18,638 nucleotides of DNA from Oligoflexia bacterium (GTDB taxonomy: Bacteria; Bdellovibrionota; UBA1018): contig CAINWE010000239.1 in assembly GCA_903854365.1 (NCBI GenBank), forward strand, positions 1-18,638, read 5' to 3'. Position 1 is the stretch's first letter. Every line of letters starts with the position of its first letter. The notes below the pieces were generated by a model, which had not been told where the DNA came from, ran no database searches, and was given only the letters and a program-made list of their open reading frames with translations. A program made the position numbers and the translations under genes. This document shows, in pieces, positions 1 through 7,544 of the stretch.

Positions 1-1
1 T

Positions 2-604
2 CGAAAAGAGTTGGATCGATTTTTTAGAGAGATGACCCTGATTCGTGGTGGATCCGTATTAGTGGTCTTGGATGACGCCTACGGAGAATACCGTACGGCT
101 GTTGATTGTCCGAATCCAAAAGAATTTTTAAAAGTTTATTCGAATCTAGTGATCTTGCGTACGTTCTCTAAGATTTATGGATTGGCAGGCCTCCGCGTCG
201 GATACGGGATCGCCCCGTCCGAGATTATTATGCATCTTGAGAAAGTGCGGCAGCCCTTTAACTTGAATTCGTTGGCTCTCATAGCTGCTGCAGCGGCGCT
301 CGAAGATCAAGAATTTGTCGCAGAGTCTTTAAAGATAAATCGGATTGGAATGAGTTTTTGGGAAGATAAATTGACCAAAATGGGAGTGCCGTTTTGGCGG
401 AGTCAGGGTAATTTTCTGTTGATGGATGTGCAGGCTGGATTTGGCCTTTCTGGGATGGAGCTCTATCAGAGGTGCCTCACGCAAGGGGTGATTTTTCGGC
501 CAGTCGCTAATTACGGAATGCCTCATGCTCTGCGGGTGTCTATTGGGATGCCTGCAGAGAATCAGCGGGCATTTAAGGTTTTACAAAGTCTTTTAAAGAG
601 GTGA
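2..604 (+). CDS. hisC: Histidinol-phosphate aminotransferase-type enzyme, 3' part (partial)
   Basis: This is the C-terminal part of a fold-type I PLP-dependent aminotransferase. The frame is open to the left edge, so the true start lies outside the window. Seen in the sequence: the aspartate-containing strand VVLDDAYGEY that contacts the PLP ring, and the block TFSKIYGLAGLRVGYG, whose lysine (codon 170-172) is the expected Schiff-base lysine. The end, ALRVSIGMPAENQRAF, carries the substrate-carboxylate arginine region. HisC converts imidazole acetol phosphate to histidinol phosphate in the cytoplasm. Related enzymes act on aromatic amino acids, and the neighbour here is cmk rather than other his genes, so an aromatic role is possible. 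The last codons carry the Shine-Dalgarno sequence (AAGAGG) of cmk, so the two are probably co-transcribed. Confidence 0.88.
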   Translation, partial: RKELDRFFREMTLIRGGSVLVVLDDAYGEYRTAVDCPNPKEFLKVYSNLVILRTFSKIYGLAGLRVGYGIAPSEIIMHLEKVRQPFNLNSLALIAAAAALEDQEFVAESLKINRIGMSFWEDKLTKMGVPFWRSQGNFLLMDVQAGFGLSGMELYQRCLTQGVIFRPVANYGMPHALRVSIGMPAENQRAFKVLQSLLKR

Positions 605-607
605 TCG

Positions 608-1327
608 ATGGAGGAGCCCCGGTTGGGTATTCCAAAATTGGGCCCGGTCATTGCGATCGACGGCCCAGCAGGGACGGGAAAAAGTACGGCTACTCGGCGC
701 TTAGCCGATCGGTTAGGTTTTGTTCACATCGATACTGGGGCGCTCTATCGTGCGATCGCGTGGCTCGTTTTAGAGCGGATGAAGGTCGTCCCCGGGAATG
801 ATTTTGCCGCGGTCGCGATGGATATCGCCGGCCAAGTCCATTTAGAGTTTCGTCGTCAAGCGACCAAGAATCCAGCAAACCGAGTCTTTGCTAATGGTCA
901 AGATGTCACGGATTACATCCGTACTCCTGAAGTCACCATGACCGCTTCGCAGGTGTCTTCGATTCCTCAGGTTCGAGCTTCGCTCCTCGGATTGCAACGG
1001 AGATTGGGCTGTCAGGGAAAATCGATTCTTGAGGGCCGGGATATTGGCACAGTGGTTTTTCCAGATGCGGACGTGAAGTTTTTTCTGAATGCGAGTGTGG
1101 ATGAGCGCGCGAAGCGACGGCTGATTGAGCTCGAGGCCGCTGGCTCAGATGCGCCTTCGTTTGAGGAAGTGAGGTCACAGATTGAGGCCCGGGATCGTAT
1201 TGATTCGACGCGTGCTGTGGCTCCACTCAAGAAAGCATCAGACTCGATTGAAGTCGATACCAGTCAAATGACTTTGGATCAGGTCGTGGATACTATGGAA
1301 AAATGGGTTAACTCGCGAATTAAGTAA
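608..1327 (+). CDS. cmk: (d)CMP kinase
   Basis: Cytidylate kinase phosphorylates CMP and dCMP with ATP in pyrimidine nucleotide recycling. At 239 residues it is close to the usual length, with a short N-terminal extension of about 12 residues. Visible motifs are the P-loop GPAGTGKST (residues 19-27), DTGALYRA (42-49, nucleotide-monophosphate binding), LEGRDIGTVVFPDA (141-154) and a C-terminal RDRIDSTRAVAPL segment with the conserved Arg/Asp residues that bind the CMP base and phosphates. The ATG lies 3 bases after the upstream stop, and its Shine-Dalgarno AAGAGG sits inside the last codons of that gene, which fixes the start and implies translational coupling. In many proteobacteria rpsA follows cmk; here a glycosyltransferase follows instead. 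Confidence 0.95.
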   Translation: MEEPRLGIPKLGPVIAIDGPAGTGKSTATRRLADRLGFVHIDTGALYRAIAWLVLERMKVVPGNDFAAVAMDIAGQVHLEFRRQATKNPANRVFANGQDVTDYIRTPEVTMTASQVSSIPQVRASLLGLQRRLGCQGKSILEGRDIGTVVFPDADVKFFLNASVDERAKRRLIELEAAGSDAPSFEEVRSQIEARDRIDSTRAVAPLKKASDSIEVDTSQMTLDQVVDTMEKWVNSRIK

Positions 1328-1355
1328 ATCGTTTATTTGTGGAAGAGTGAACAAA

Positions 1356-2567
1356 ATGCTGCCTAAGGCGCTGCGAAGTCTAAATTTTTTCAAAGTTCTG
1401 TCTCAAAAGTTCATTCCCCACGGCAAACACAAGCTGAGGAAGCTGCTGAGGAGCACTGAAGTTCGTGTCTTGGTGAGTCGGCCTGATCGTCTCGGGGATG
1501 TCATTCTGTCGACTCCTGTGCTCGAAGCGATCAAGAAACATTACCCCAAAGTGAAACTCACCTTTTTAGTGAAGCAAGGGGTTACCCCTATTTTGAAGGG
1601 GCTTTCTTCTGTGGACGAAGTTTTTATTTTTGATCCCGAGGGAGTGCATCGGGGGGTGCAGGGATTTGGGCGTTTAGTCTCAGAACTGAAGCGTCGGCAA
1701 TTTGGTTTTTCCATTGCTCTGCAGTCTCATTGGAAGGTTGCAGCGGCGACTTATTTTGCAAGGATTCCTCACAGTGTTGGGCCGCTGAGTAAGGTGCACT
1801 CGTATTTATTTTATAATCTCGGTGTGAGGCAGCGACGTTCGCACGTTGAGATGCACGAAGTCGACTACAATTTGCAGCTTTTGAGAAAAATTGGGATCGA
1901 AGTAAAAACAAGAACGGTTTTGACGCAGGTACATGTGCCGGAACTCGAGGCGGCAAATGCCCGATCCTGGCTTCAGACGCAGGGTTGGAACCCCGATGGG
2001 AGCCCTCTGATTGTGATTCACCCTGGAATGGGCGGGTCTGCTCTGAATTGGCCACAAAGTTCTTATCATGAGTTGGCTCAGTCGCTCATGCGAGAGGGGT
2101 TTCAAATTCTTGTCACGGGCGGTCCTCAAGAAGGTGAGCTTCTCAGTCAATTGGAGCTAGCCGTGGGAGCTCCCTTAGTCAATGAGTCAGGGCGGTTGAT
2201 GGTTTTCCGAAATACGGGGTCTCGAAACATCGATTTTCTCGGGGGACTTTACCAACAAGCGAGGTTGGTTGTGGCGCCGAGCACGGGCCCGCTTCATCTA
2301 GCAGTGGCACTCGGGATCCCGGTTCTCACCTTTTTTCCGCCTATCCGCGTGCAGAGCGCGATTCGTTGGGGTCCTTATTTAGCTGACGACTCGCAGGCGA
2401 GTGTTTTGGTGCCCGAGGTTTACTGCGGGCAGGACTTTAAGTGCCGCGGGCATGCTTGTTACTATTTTCCTTGTATGAAAAGCCTTACGGTCAATCAGGC
2501 CATTGAGCAGGCGCGCGGTCAAATTCAAAAGAACGCACCTCACCCTTCGAAAACAGGCTCGAGGTAG
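1356..2567 (+). CDS. Glycosyltransferase family 9 (ADP-heptose:LPS heptosyltransferase-like)
   Basis: A 403-residue protein of glycosyltransferase family 9, which adds heptoses to the lipopolysaccharide inner core at the cytoplasmic side of the inner membrane. Seen: RPDRLGDVILSTP (residues 42-54), the standard N-terminal GT9 motif; HPGMGGSALNWP in the donor-binding domain; and VAPSTGPLHLAVALGIPVLTFF, the ADP-sugar-binding loop. Near the C-terminus are four cysteines in the segment starting YCGQDFKCRGHACYY, as in many heptosyltransferases. An upstream GTG at 1347 is also in frame, but GGAAGA (1341-1346) abuts it while lying 9 bases from ATG 1356, so I prefer 1356. The N-terminus is basic, suiting peripheral membrane binding. 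Whether it corresponds to WaaC, WaaF or another sugar transferase cannot be decided here. Confidence 0.88.
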   Translation: MLPKALRSLNFFKVLSQKFIPHGKHKLRKLLRSTEVRVLVSRPDRLGDVILSTPVLEAIKKHYPKVKLTFLVKQGVTPILKGLSSVDEVFIFDPEGVHRGVQGFGRLVSELKRRQFGFSIALQSHWKVAAATYFARIPHSVGPLSKVHSYLFYNLGVRQRRSHVEMHEVDYNLQLLRKIGIEVKTRTVLTQVHVPELEAANARSWLQTQGWNPDGSPLIVIHPGMGGSALNWPQSSYHELAQSLMREGFQILVTGGPQEGELLSQLELAVGAPLVNESGRLMVFRNTGSRNIDFLGGLYQQARLVVAPSTGPLHLAVALGIPVLTFFPPIRVQSAIRWGPYLADDSQASVLVPEVYCGQDFKCRGHACYYFPCMKSLTVNQAIEQARGQIQKNAPHPSKTGSR

Positions 2568-2592
2568 ACCTTCGAATGAGCTCAGTGAGATT

Positions 2593-3525
2593 CTAGATTC
2601 TGGTTAGCCAGCGCTCTGAGAACTCCTGAATTTCACCCCTGACCATGCTGTGATAGGCTTTTTGGACTTCTTGGGTAATCGGTCCGGGCTTGCCTAAGTA
2701 AGCGCCTTTTCCGATCGGTCGGTAGTCAATTTCGCGGACCGGAGTAATTTCTGCAGCAGTTCCGGTGAGAAAGACTTCGTCAGCACACCAGAGTTCGTCT
2801 CGAGTAAATCGACTTTCTTCAATGGAGTACTTTTTAGCTTCTAGATATTCGATCACCGTTTTTCGGGTAATGCCGTTAAGAATCGAATTCAGAGCAGTGG
2901 TTTTTACTTTGCCGTCTTTGATCACGAAGATGTTCTCGCCACTACCCTCGGTGAGATAGCCTTCTGGATCGAGCAGGAGAGCCTCATCAAAGCCAGCTGC
3001 GATCGCTTCTCTTTTTGCGAGCACGCCGTTGACGTATTGACCTGTAATTTTTCCTTTGGTCATCGAAGAATTCACATGGGGACGAATAAAGCTCGAGATC
3101 TTTAAACGGGTGCCTTGGTTTTTACCTTGATCGCCTAGGTAGCTGCCCCACTCCCAAGTCAAAATTGCGACCTCGATCGGAGGCTGGGAGCCAGGATTGA
3201 CTCCGAGGGGTCCGTCCCCGATGTAAACGATGGGGCGAATGTAGCATTCTTCAAACTGATTGGATCGGCAAGTTTCGAGGCAGGCTTCTACTAGATTTTC
3301 TGGCGTAAAAGGGATTTGAATATCAAGAATCTTGCAGCTCTCAAAGAGCCGGTCGATATGGTCCCTGAGTCGAAAAACAGCGCCCTTGCCAGAGGCTTGG
3401 CGATAGGCCCGAATGCCCTCAAATGCGCCGACTCCATAGTGCAGGGCGTGCGTAAAAAGACTGATTTTAGCTTCTTCAACGGGGAGAATTTTACCGTTCC
3501 ACCACACTTTTGATCCGCGAGCCAT
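2593..3525 (-). CDS. ilvE: Branched-chain amino acid aminotransferase
   Basis: A fold-type IV PLP aminotransferase of 310 residues, the standard IlvE length. It interconverts Leu, Ile and Val with their 2-oxo acids using glutamate/2-oxoglutarate. Seen: KVWWNGKILP (residues 6-15), LHYGVGAFEGIRAY (28-41), the Schiff-base lysine K159 in TKGKITGQYVNG, E193 in LTEGSGENIFV (contact to the PLP pyridine nitrogen) and the TGTAAEITPV loop (254-263) that binds the PLP phosphate. The start is fixed by a strong Shine-Dalgarno, CAGGAGGTGA, just upstream of the ATG. The gene is last in a - strand run after mutL, miaA and a ppsR-like gene, but a 124-base leader with short Leu/Ile/Val-rich frames separates it from them (see 3526-3649), hinting at its own regulation. 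Confidence 0.96.
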   Translation of the reverse strand: MARGSKVWWNGKILPVEEAKISLFTHALHYGVGAFEGIRAYRQASGKGAVFRLRDHIDRLFESCKILDIQIPFTPENLVEACLETCRSNQFEECYIRPIVYIGDGPLGVNPGSQPPIEVAILTWEWGSYLGDQGKNQGTRLKISSFIRPHVNSSMTKGKITGQYVNGVLAKREAIAAGFDEALLLDPEGYLTEGSGENIFVIKDGKVKTTALNSILNGITRKTVIEYLEAKKYSIEESRFTRDELWCADEVFLTGTAAEITPVREIDYRPIGKGAYLGKPGPITQEVQKAYHSMVRGEIQEFSERWLTRI

Positions 3526-3561
3526 GTATCACCTCCTGGGCGAAGTTCAGAGGTAAAAAAG

Positions 3562-3600
3562 CTAACATCTTTTCCATCCTTCGAGAAGGATGAAAATCAC
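3562..3600 (-). CDS. Putative leader peptide 2 of ilvE (12 aa)
   Basis: A tiny frame starting GTG and ending TAG, encoding (M/V)IFILLEGWKRC. Four of residues 2-6 are Ile or Leu. A full AGGAGG lies 13 bases upstream, longer than ideal spacing, and the start is coupled by GTGA to the stop of the preceding mini-frame. Codons 4-6 (Ile, Leu, Leu) lie in the 5' arm of the hairpin at 3570-3596, so a ribosome stalled there would block that hairpin. The stop is 36 bases before the ilvE ATG. No homologue is known to me. Confidence 0.35.
   Translation of the reverse strand: MIFILLEGWKRC
3570..3596 (-). promoter_or_regulatory. Hairpin in ilvE leader
   Basis: On the - strand the arms CATCCTTC and GAAGGATG pair perfectly around TC (in practice a 7-bp stem with a CTCG loop). 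Outside them TTTT pairs with AAAA after one bulged G. A T6 run follows 9 bases later. It could be a pause or attenuator hairpin, but the delayed T run argues against a simple intrinsic terminator. Confidence 0.5.
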
Positions 3601-3641
3601 CGTTGGAGGTTAACCTCCTGGTGCTGGATGAGGAGTGACAT
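3597..3641 (-). CDS. Putative leader peptide 1 of ilvE (14 aa)
   Basis: A tiny frame, ATG to TGA, encoding MSLLIQHQEVNLQR. Five of its 14 residues are Leu, Ile or Val, including the run Leu-Leu-Ile. AAGG lies 5 bases before the ATG, right after the stop of the preceding ppsR-like gene, so ribosomes could continue into it. Its stop overlaps the GTG of a second mini-frame (GTGA). Its codons also contain the AGGAGG that would serve the second frame. A frame this short can arise by chance; the case rests on location ahead of ilvE, codon content and coupling. Confidence 0.35.
   Translation of the reverse strand: MSLLIQHQEVNLQR
3605..3618 (-). promoter_or_regulatory. SD/anti-SD palindrome in ilvE leader
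   Basis: GGAGGTTAACCTCC is a perfect 14-base inverted repeat whose left arm is a Shine-Dalgarno and whose right arm (ACCTCC) is an anti-Shine-Dalgarno. The right arm could pair locally or, alternatively, with GGAGGT of the ilvE ribosome binding site about 80 bases downstream. The 9-base string CCAGGAGGT occurs at both places (3621-3613 and 3539-3531). The alternative pairings are inferred, not computed. Confidence 0.4.
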
Positions 3642-3649
3642 TTTGGCCT

Positions 3650-4516
3650 TTACGGTCGGGGTGCCATTCCTTCTAAGGAGTGTGCGGGCGCGAGTCGTCT
3701 TGATGCCATGAGTTTGATGATCTCAGAAGCGGTTTCCTCGAGTGCTTTTCCGGTGACATTGAAGACGGGCCATCGGCGGTTTTTCTTAAAAATCTGATTG
3801 GCATACTCAATTTCTTGATTCACTTTTTCAGGGTCAGCGTATTCGCCTCCTTGATGGTGTCCGAGTCTTTGAAGACGGGCTCGGCGGATCGCTGCGAGGT
3901 TTTGGGCATCAATGGTGAGACCAATCACACGCTTTTGGTCGACACCCATGATTTCTGAGGGGAGATCAAACCCTTGAATCAGCGGAATATTCGCCACTCT
4001 CCAGCCTTGATGAGAAAGGTACATGGAGAGGGGTGTTTTGGAGGTCCTGGAGATGCCAAGGATAATGACGTCGGCTTTTTCTAGGCCGGTCAGGTCTTTT
4101 CCGTCGTCGTGGGCGATCGTGTATTCCATCGCGGCGATGCGTTCAAAATAACTTTCGTTCACATCGTGGAGAAGGCCTGCAATGGATTTGGGTTCGTAAC
4201 CGAAGTAGTTAGCCAGGCCAACCAGCAGGGGTCCTAGCAAGTCAACACACGGAATCGCTTTCTCACGAGCTTTGTTCGAGAGAAAAGCCCGCAAACCAGG
4301 CGAAACTATCGTATAGATGAGAAGGTCTCGATTGGCTGCAGCATCTTCGCAAATGGCTTCAATTTGATTCTCATTGCGGACGTTTTTGTAACGCGTGTAA
4401 TAGATGTTTCGGTCACCAAACTGGACCATGGCAGCTTTGGCCATTTGCGCAGCGGTTTCGCCAGTTCCATCTGAAACAACTACGATTCTTCGGGGGGACG
4501 GGGTGAGGGATTCCAT
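3650..4516 (-). CDS. ppsR: Pyruvate phosphate dikinase / PEP synthase regulatory protein (PPSR/DUF299 family)
   Basis: A 288-residue bifunctional regulator that inactivates pyruvate phosphate dikinase or PEP synthase by ADP-dependent threonine phosphorylation and reactivates it by Pi-dependent phosphorolysis. Seen: VVVSDGTGETA near the N-terminus (residues 13-23), LLGPLLVGLANYFG (93-106), and the family's P-loop-like GISRTSKTPLSMYLS (154-168). Length and motif order fit the family. The target enzyme is not in this window, so dikinase and synthase regulation cannot be told apart; the symbol is the family name. The ATG, preceded by AAGGA at good spacing, lies 37 bases inside the 3' end of miaA, so translation is probably coupled. 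Downstream is the ilvE leader. Confidence 0.9.
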   Translation of the reverse strand: MESLTPSPRRIVVVSDGTGETAAQMAKAAMVQFGDRNIYYTRYKNVRNENQIEAICEDAAANRDLLIYTIVSPGLRAFLSNKAREKAIPCVDLLGPLLVGLANYFGYEPKSIAGLLHDVNESYFERIAAMEYTIAHDDGKDLTGLEKADVIILGISRTSKTPLSMYLSHQGWRVANIPLIQGFDLPSEIMGVDQKRVIGLTIDAQNLAAIRRARLQRLGHHQGGEYADPEKVNQEIEYANQIFKKNRRWPVFNVTGKALEETASEIIKLMASRRLAPAHSLEGMAPRP

Positions 4517-5457
4517 TGCATTTCCTTTTTGAAAGTTTTTTCTAATAGGGTTCGGTCTTTTTCAAGTTGAAACCATTGCGACCCAGGCACTTTCTTACTT
4601 TGGTTCTTGAACCAAGTTCTTTGCTTTTTGACGAGTTGGCGCGTAGCAAGTTCAATTTCGTCCTGGAGTCCAAGGAGTCCAGGACGAATTTTTCTCCCGG
4701 CCGGTTTTTCGCCGTCTAAATACTGGAGGACTTGGGCGTACCCGACGGACTGAAGAGGCCTGCAATCTGGAAACTTGGCTCGAATCCACTTGACCTCTTC
4801 GAGCCAGGGGCTTTGGAGCATCGATGCAGTTCTGGATTGGATTCGCTGATGCAAATCCGCATCATCACGATCTAAGATCCATAGGCGAAATCGCGGATCA
4901 GGTTCCGATTTCTTTTCGGTCTGAAGTTGCGAGGGAGTTTGACCGGTGAGTTCGATGAGCTCTAAAGCTCGAACGAGTCGGTAACGATCCGCTTTACCAA
5001 TGCGCTGTGCTGACTTTGAATCTTTTTCGGCGAGTCGAGAGTGGAGCGTGGCGAGTTCTAGTTTTTCAAGTTCTTGGCGAAGCTCTGGATCAGCGGCTGG
5101 GGCATCCCAAGTGCCAAACAAGAGGGCTTGGAGGTAGAATCCGGTGCCGCCCACGATCAGGGGGGTTTTACCTCGGCTAGTGATGTCTGTGATCGCTTTT
5201 TCGGCGGCCCGGCAAAATTCGCCAGCCGTGAAAACTTCATTGGGATTGCAGATATCAATTAAGTGGTGAGGGACTTCTTGGAGTTCTTTGGGTAACGGCT
5301 TTGCTGTTCCCAGGTTGAAGTGGCGATAGACCAAGAGGCTGTCAGCATTCACGATTTCGATGTTTTTGTGTTCTCTGGCCCAATCGAGGGCAAGGGAGGA
5401 TTTGCCGGTAGCAGTCGGACCCGTTAGGATGCCGATGGGGCTGGGTTGGATCATCAT
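4480..5457 (-). CDS. miaA: tRNA dimethylallyltransferase
   Basis: MiaA transfers the dimethylallyl group of DMAPP to A37 of tRNAs reading UNN codons. The 325-residue protein has the P-loop GPTATGKS (residues 13-20), NADSLLVYRHFNLGTAKP (37-54), HHLIDICNPNEVFTAGEF, VGGTGFYLQALL, and the C-terminal QSVGYAQV and TRQLVKKQRTWFKNQ blocks typical of the family. The open frame runs 96 codons further upstream, but that stretch is the antisense-frame shadow of mutL with no MiaA similarity. I start at the ATG overlapping the mutL stop as ATGA; an adjacent second ATG at 5454 is equally possible. The nearest GGAAGA is about 18 bases upstream, so initiation likely depends on coupling to mutL. mutL-miaA linkage is common in proteobacteria. 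Confidence 0.95.
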   Translation of the reverse strand: MMIQPSPIGILTGPTATGKSSLALDWAREHKNIEIVNADSLLVYRHFNLGTAKPLPKELQEVPHHLIDICNPNEVFTAGEFCRAAEKAITDITSRGKTPLIVGGTGFYLQALLFGTWDAPAADPELRQELEKLELATLHSRLAEKDSKSAQRIGKADRYRLVRALELIELTGQTPSQLQTEKKSEPDPRFRLWILDRDDADLHQRIQSRTASMLQSPWLEEVKWIRAKFPDCRPLQSVGYAQVLQYLDGEKPAGRKIRPGLLGLQDEIELATRQLVKKQRTWFKNQSKKVPGSQWFQLEKDRTLLEKTFKKEMQWNPSPRPPEES

Positions 5458-7475
5458 AGTTTTCGCAAAAACCATTCTTCCAATTTTCTCATGGGGACTC
5501 TCACGACAGTCGGACGTCCGTGGGGACAGTTCCACGGATGTTCGCATTGGAATAAGTCTTGGGCTAATTTTTGGGCTTCGATGAGAGTGAGTGAGTCGCC
5601 GGCTCGAACCGCTGAGTGGCAAGCTTCGCTGGCGAGAGACTCGAAAAGGGCTTCGTCGAGGAAAAGCGGGGCGTCTCCAGGTTGGATGTCGCAGAGCTTC
5701 TCGATGAGGTTCTTGAGTCTCACTTTGAGATTTCGAAATCCCCACTCGGACGGGATGGAGCGGAAGAGAACCGTGTCTTCTCCAAAAATCTCCGCTTCAA
5801 AGCCCAGTGAGTCGAGCGCTGGGAGTCGATTTTGAATCACCGCAAGCTGGGATTCATCAAATTTGACGGTTTCTGGGATGAGGAGAGCTTGAGAGGCTCG
5901 AACCGCGGACGAGGTATCTAAGGGCTTGAGTCGATTTTTAAGGTTTTCATAGCGGATGCGTTCATGGGCAGCGTGCTGATCGATTAAGACCATTTCATGC
6001 CCATCTTCATAGACCAAATAAGTGTGAAAAAGAATCGTTGCGGGGGGGCGCTCAAAGACGGTTTGCGTGGGAGCAATATCCAGAAGCTCCTGTACGGCGA
6101 GCGTTTCGCGCGACGGAAGTGCTCCCGGAGGCAATACCGATGGGCTGAGCTGAGTCTGTGGAGCGGGAGAGGCCTCGGAGCCTAAGCCAAAATTGGAGGG
6201 AGGGTTCCAAGCGTGGGGGGCATTCGATTCTCGGGCGGTCCACAAACTGCCGGTGTTTTTGGACGTCGGGGTGGCTCTCTCCAAAAATGCGGTACGCCAA
6301 TCCGTCGGGTTTTCCAGTTCTGGAGTAAGCTTCAGCTCAGGGCTGGATTGATCCGCGTCTGGATGAGAAGGCTGCCTTTCATCTGAGGGAGATGGTTGCG
6401 GCCAGTTCCAGGGGGTAGGTACTCGTCCGGGGGCACCCTTTTGGGCGATCATCCCCCGAACCAGGGTGTCTATTGATTTAAAAATTTTATTTTTATCTAA
6501 AAATCGAACTTCGGCTTTGGTCGGGTGGACGTTGACGTCGATCGCTGCCGGATTAATTTCGATGAAGACGGCGACTGCTGGAAACTGGCCGGGGAGGAGG
6601 TTTTGCCGAAAGGGTGCCATGAGGGCTTGTTGCAGAAAGCGGTCTCGGAGGGAGCGTGAGTTGACGATTTGGACCAGACGTCGATTTTGGGGTGAGCTGA
6701 GGCCTTGCAGCCAATAGAGACGAATTTTGAGGCCATTGTCGCGAAACCCGTCTTGGTCATTTTCAGCAAAAACGACTGGGTATTCCTCCCCTTCGCCTAA
6801 AATTTCTTGGACTCGCTCCAGTTCAGATTGGGGGCGCAGTCCTAAAAGTTTTCTTTCACCGCTGTGAACTTGAAAGCCAACCTGCGGATAAGCAAGAGCC
6901 AAGCGTTCGACCCATTCACGTACTTGCGAAACTTCCGCGGCTTGAGATTTTAGGAACTTCAATCGGGCGGGGACTTGAGAAAAGAGGCCGCGGGCTTGAA
7001 TTCGGGTGCCGTGCTGAGCGTTGTTGAAGTGGCCGAAGGTGATGCGCTTGGCTGAGGGCGGGTTCAGTCCTCGATCGGCAACATCACCCGCAACGAGTTC
7101 AAATGCGGCGTCTGCGTCAGCGGTTCTAGAGATGAGGCTGACTTCTGCGACGGCCGAGACGCTGGGTAGCGCTTCGCCACGAAACCCCAGGGTGGCGATT
7201 CGATCGAGATCTTCAAGTGACGTGAGTTTGCTCGTGGCATGTCGCTCGATACTCAGAGCGAGGTCCGCCGGCGTCATTCCTCTTCCATTGTCGATGACTT
7301 CGATCAGGCTTTTGCCGCCGTCTTCGAGTCGCACTGAGATTTCTGTCGCGCCTGCATCGAGGGAGTTCTCGACGAGTTCTTTCACGACACTGGCAGGTCG
7401 TTCAATGACTTCGCCCGCGGCGATTCGCTCAGCCACAGCGGGCGGAAGTCGATGAATTCGGTTCTCTGGTTTCAC
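5454..7475 (-). CDS. mutL: DNA mismatch repair protein MutL (endonuclease type)
   Basis: MutL couples mismatch recognition by MutS to strand incision. The 673-residue protein has the GHKL ATPase N-terminus: RIAAGEVIERPASVVKELVENSLDAG is spread over residues 17-42 (E36 and N37 expected at ATP and Mg), with DNGRGM (62-67) and GFRGEAL following. A low-complexity Pro/Ser-rich linker follows at about 350-470. The C-terminal domain carries DQHA-x2-E-x4-E (499-510), ACHSAVRAGD (618-627) and CPHGRP (650-655), the metal-binding motifs of MutL proteins with intrinsic nicking activity, as in species without MutH. The start is a GTG with only a weak upstream AAGAG. It is the first gene of the - strand run and diverges from an acyl-CoA dehydrogenase gene. 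Confidence 0.96.
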   Translation of the reverse strand: MKPENRIHRLPPAVAERIAAGEVIERPASVVKELVENSLDAGATEISVRLEDGGKSLIEVIDNGRGMTPADLALSIERHATSKLTSLEDLDRIATLGFRGEALPSVSAVAEVSLISRTADADAAFELVAGDVADRGLNPPSAKRITFGHFNNAQHGTRIQARGLFSQVPARLKFLKSQAAEVSQVREWVERLALAYPQVGFQVHSGERKLLGLRPQSELERVQEILGEGEEYPVVFAENDQDGFRDNGLKIRLYWLQGLSSPQNRRLVQIVNSRSLRDRFLQQALMAPFRQNLLPGQFPAVAVFIEINPAAIDVNVHPTKAEVRFLDKNKIFKSIDTLVRGMIAQKGAPGRVPTPWNWPQPSPSDERQPSHPDADQSSPELKLTPELENPTDWRTAFLERATPTSKNTGSLWTARESNAPHAWNPPSNFGLGSEASPAPQTQLSPSVLPPGALPSRETLAVQELLDIAPTQTVFERPPATILFHTYLVYEDGHEMVLIDQHAAHERIRYENLKNRLKPLDTSSAVRASQALLIPETVKFDESQLAVIQNRLPALDSLGFEAEIFGEDTVLFRSIPSEWGFRNLKVRLKNLIEKLCDIQPGDAPLFLDEALFESLASEACHSAVRAGDSLTLIEAQKLAQDLFQCEHPWNCPHGRPTVVRVPMRKLEEWFLRKL

Positions 7476-7544
7476 GCACCGGTCATACTCTTTTTTTGCC
7501 TCTGGGTCTATGCTTTACCCGGTCCTTGCTTTAATGTTAGCCTT

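Larger units (their letters stand above)
3526..3649 (-). promoter_or_regulatory. Possible attenuator leader of ilvE
   Basis: This spacer between the ppsR-like gene and ilvE, read on the - strand, holds in order: a 14-codon frame (3641-3597), a self-complementary 14-mer GGAGGTTAACCTCC (3618-3605), a 12-codon frame overlapping the first by GTGA (3600-3562), a 12-bp hairpin with one bulge (3596-3570), a T6 run (3560-3555) and the ilvE Shine-Dalgarno (about 3538-3529). The Ile-Leu-Leu codons of the second frame form the 5' arm of the hairpin, as expected if ribosome position controls folding. The T run begins 9 bases after the hairpin, so it is not a textbook intrinsic terminator. Regulation by branched-chain amino acid supply is an inference. 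Confidence 0.4.

Noticed and set aside
1624..2055. - strand frame (143 residues) inside the glycosyltransferase gene
   Set aside because: Low-complexity product, no ribosome binding site noticed, fully inside a clear GT9 gene.
2577..2584. TGAGCTCA palindrome between the convergent GT9 and ilvE genes as bidirectional terminator
   Set aside because: Only 8 bases with no loop and no T run; such palindromes are expected by chance.
5458..5745. 96-codon N-terminal extension of miaA
   Set aside because: It overlaps the conserved C-terminal domain of mutL in another frame and has no similarity to MiaA proteins; the ATGA junction gives the natural start.
7021..7455. Long + strand frame antisense to the mutL N-terminus (144 residues)
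   Set aside because: It is an alternate-frame shadow of mutL. Its product is Ser/Arg/Ala-rich with no motif, and the mutL ATPase motifs on the other strand are unambiguous.
7452..7544. 31-residue hydrophobic N-terminal extension of the acyl-CoA dehydrogenase, which looks like a signal peptide
   Set aside because: It translates the mutL start and the mutL/dehydrogenase spacer; acyl-CoA dehydrogenases are cytoplasmic and begin near ATG 7545.
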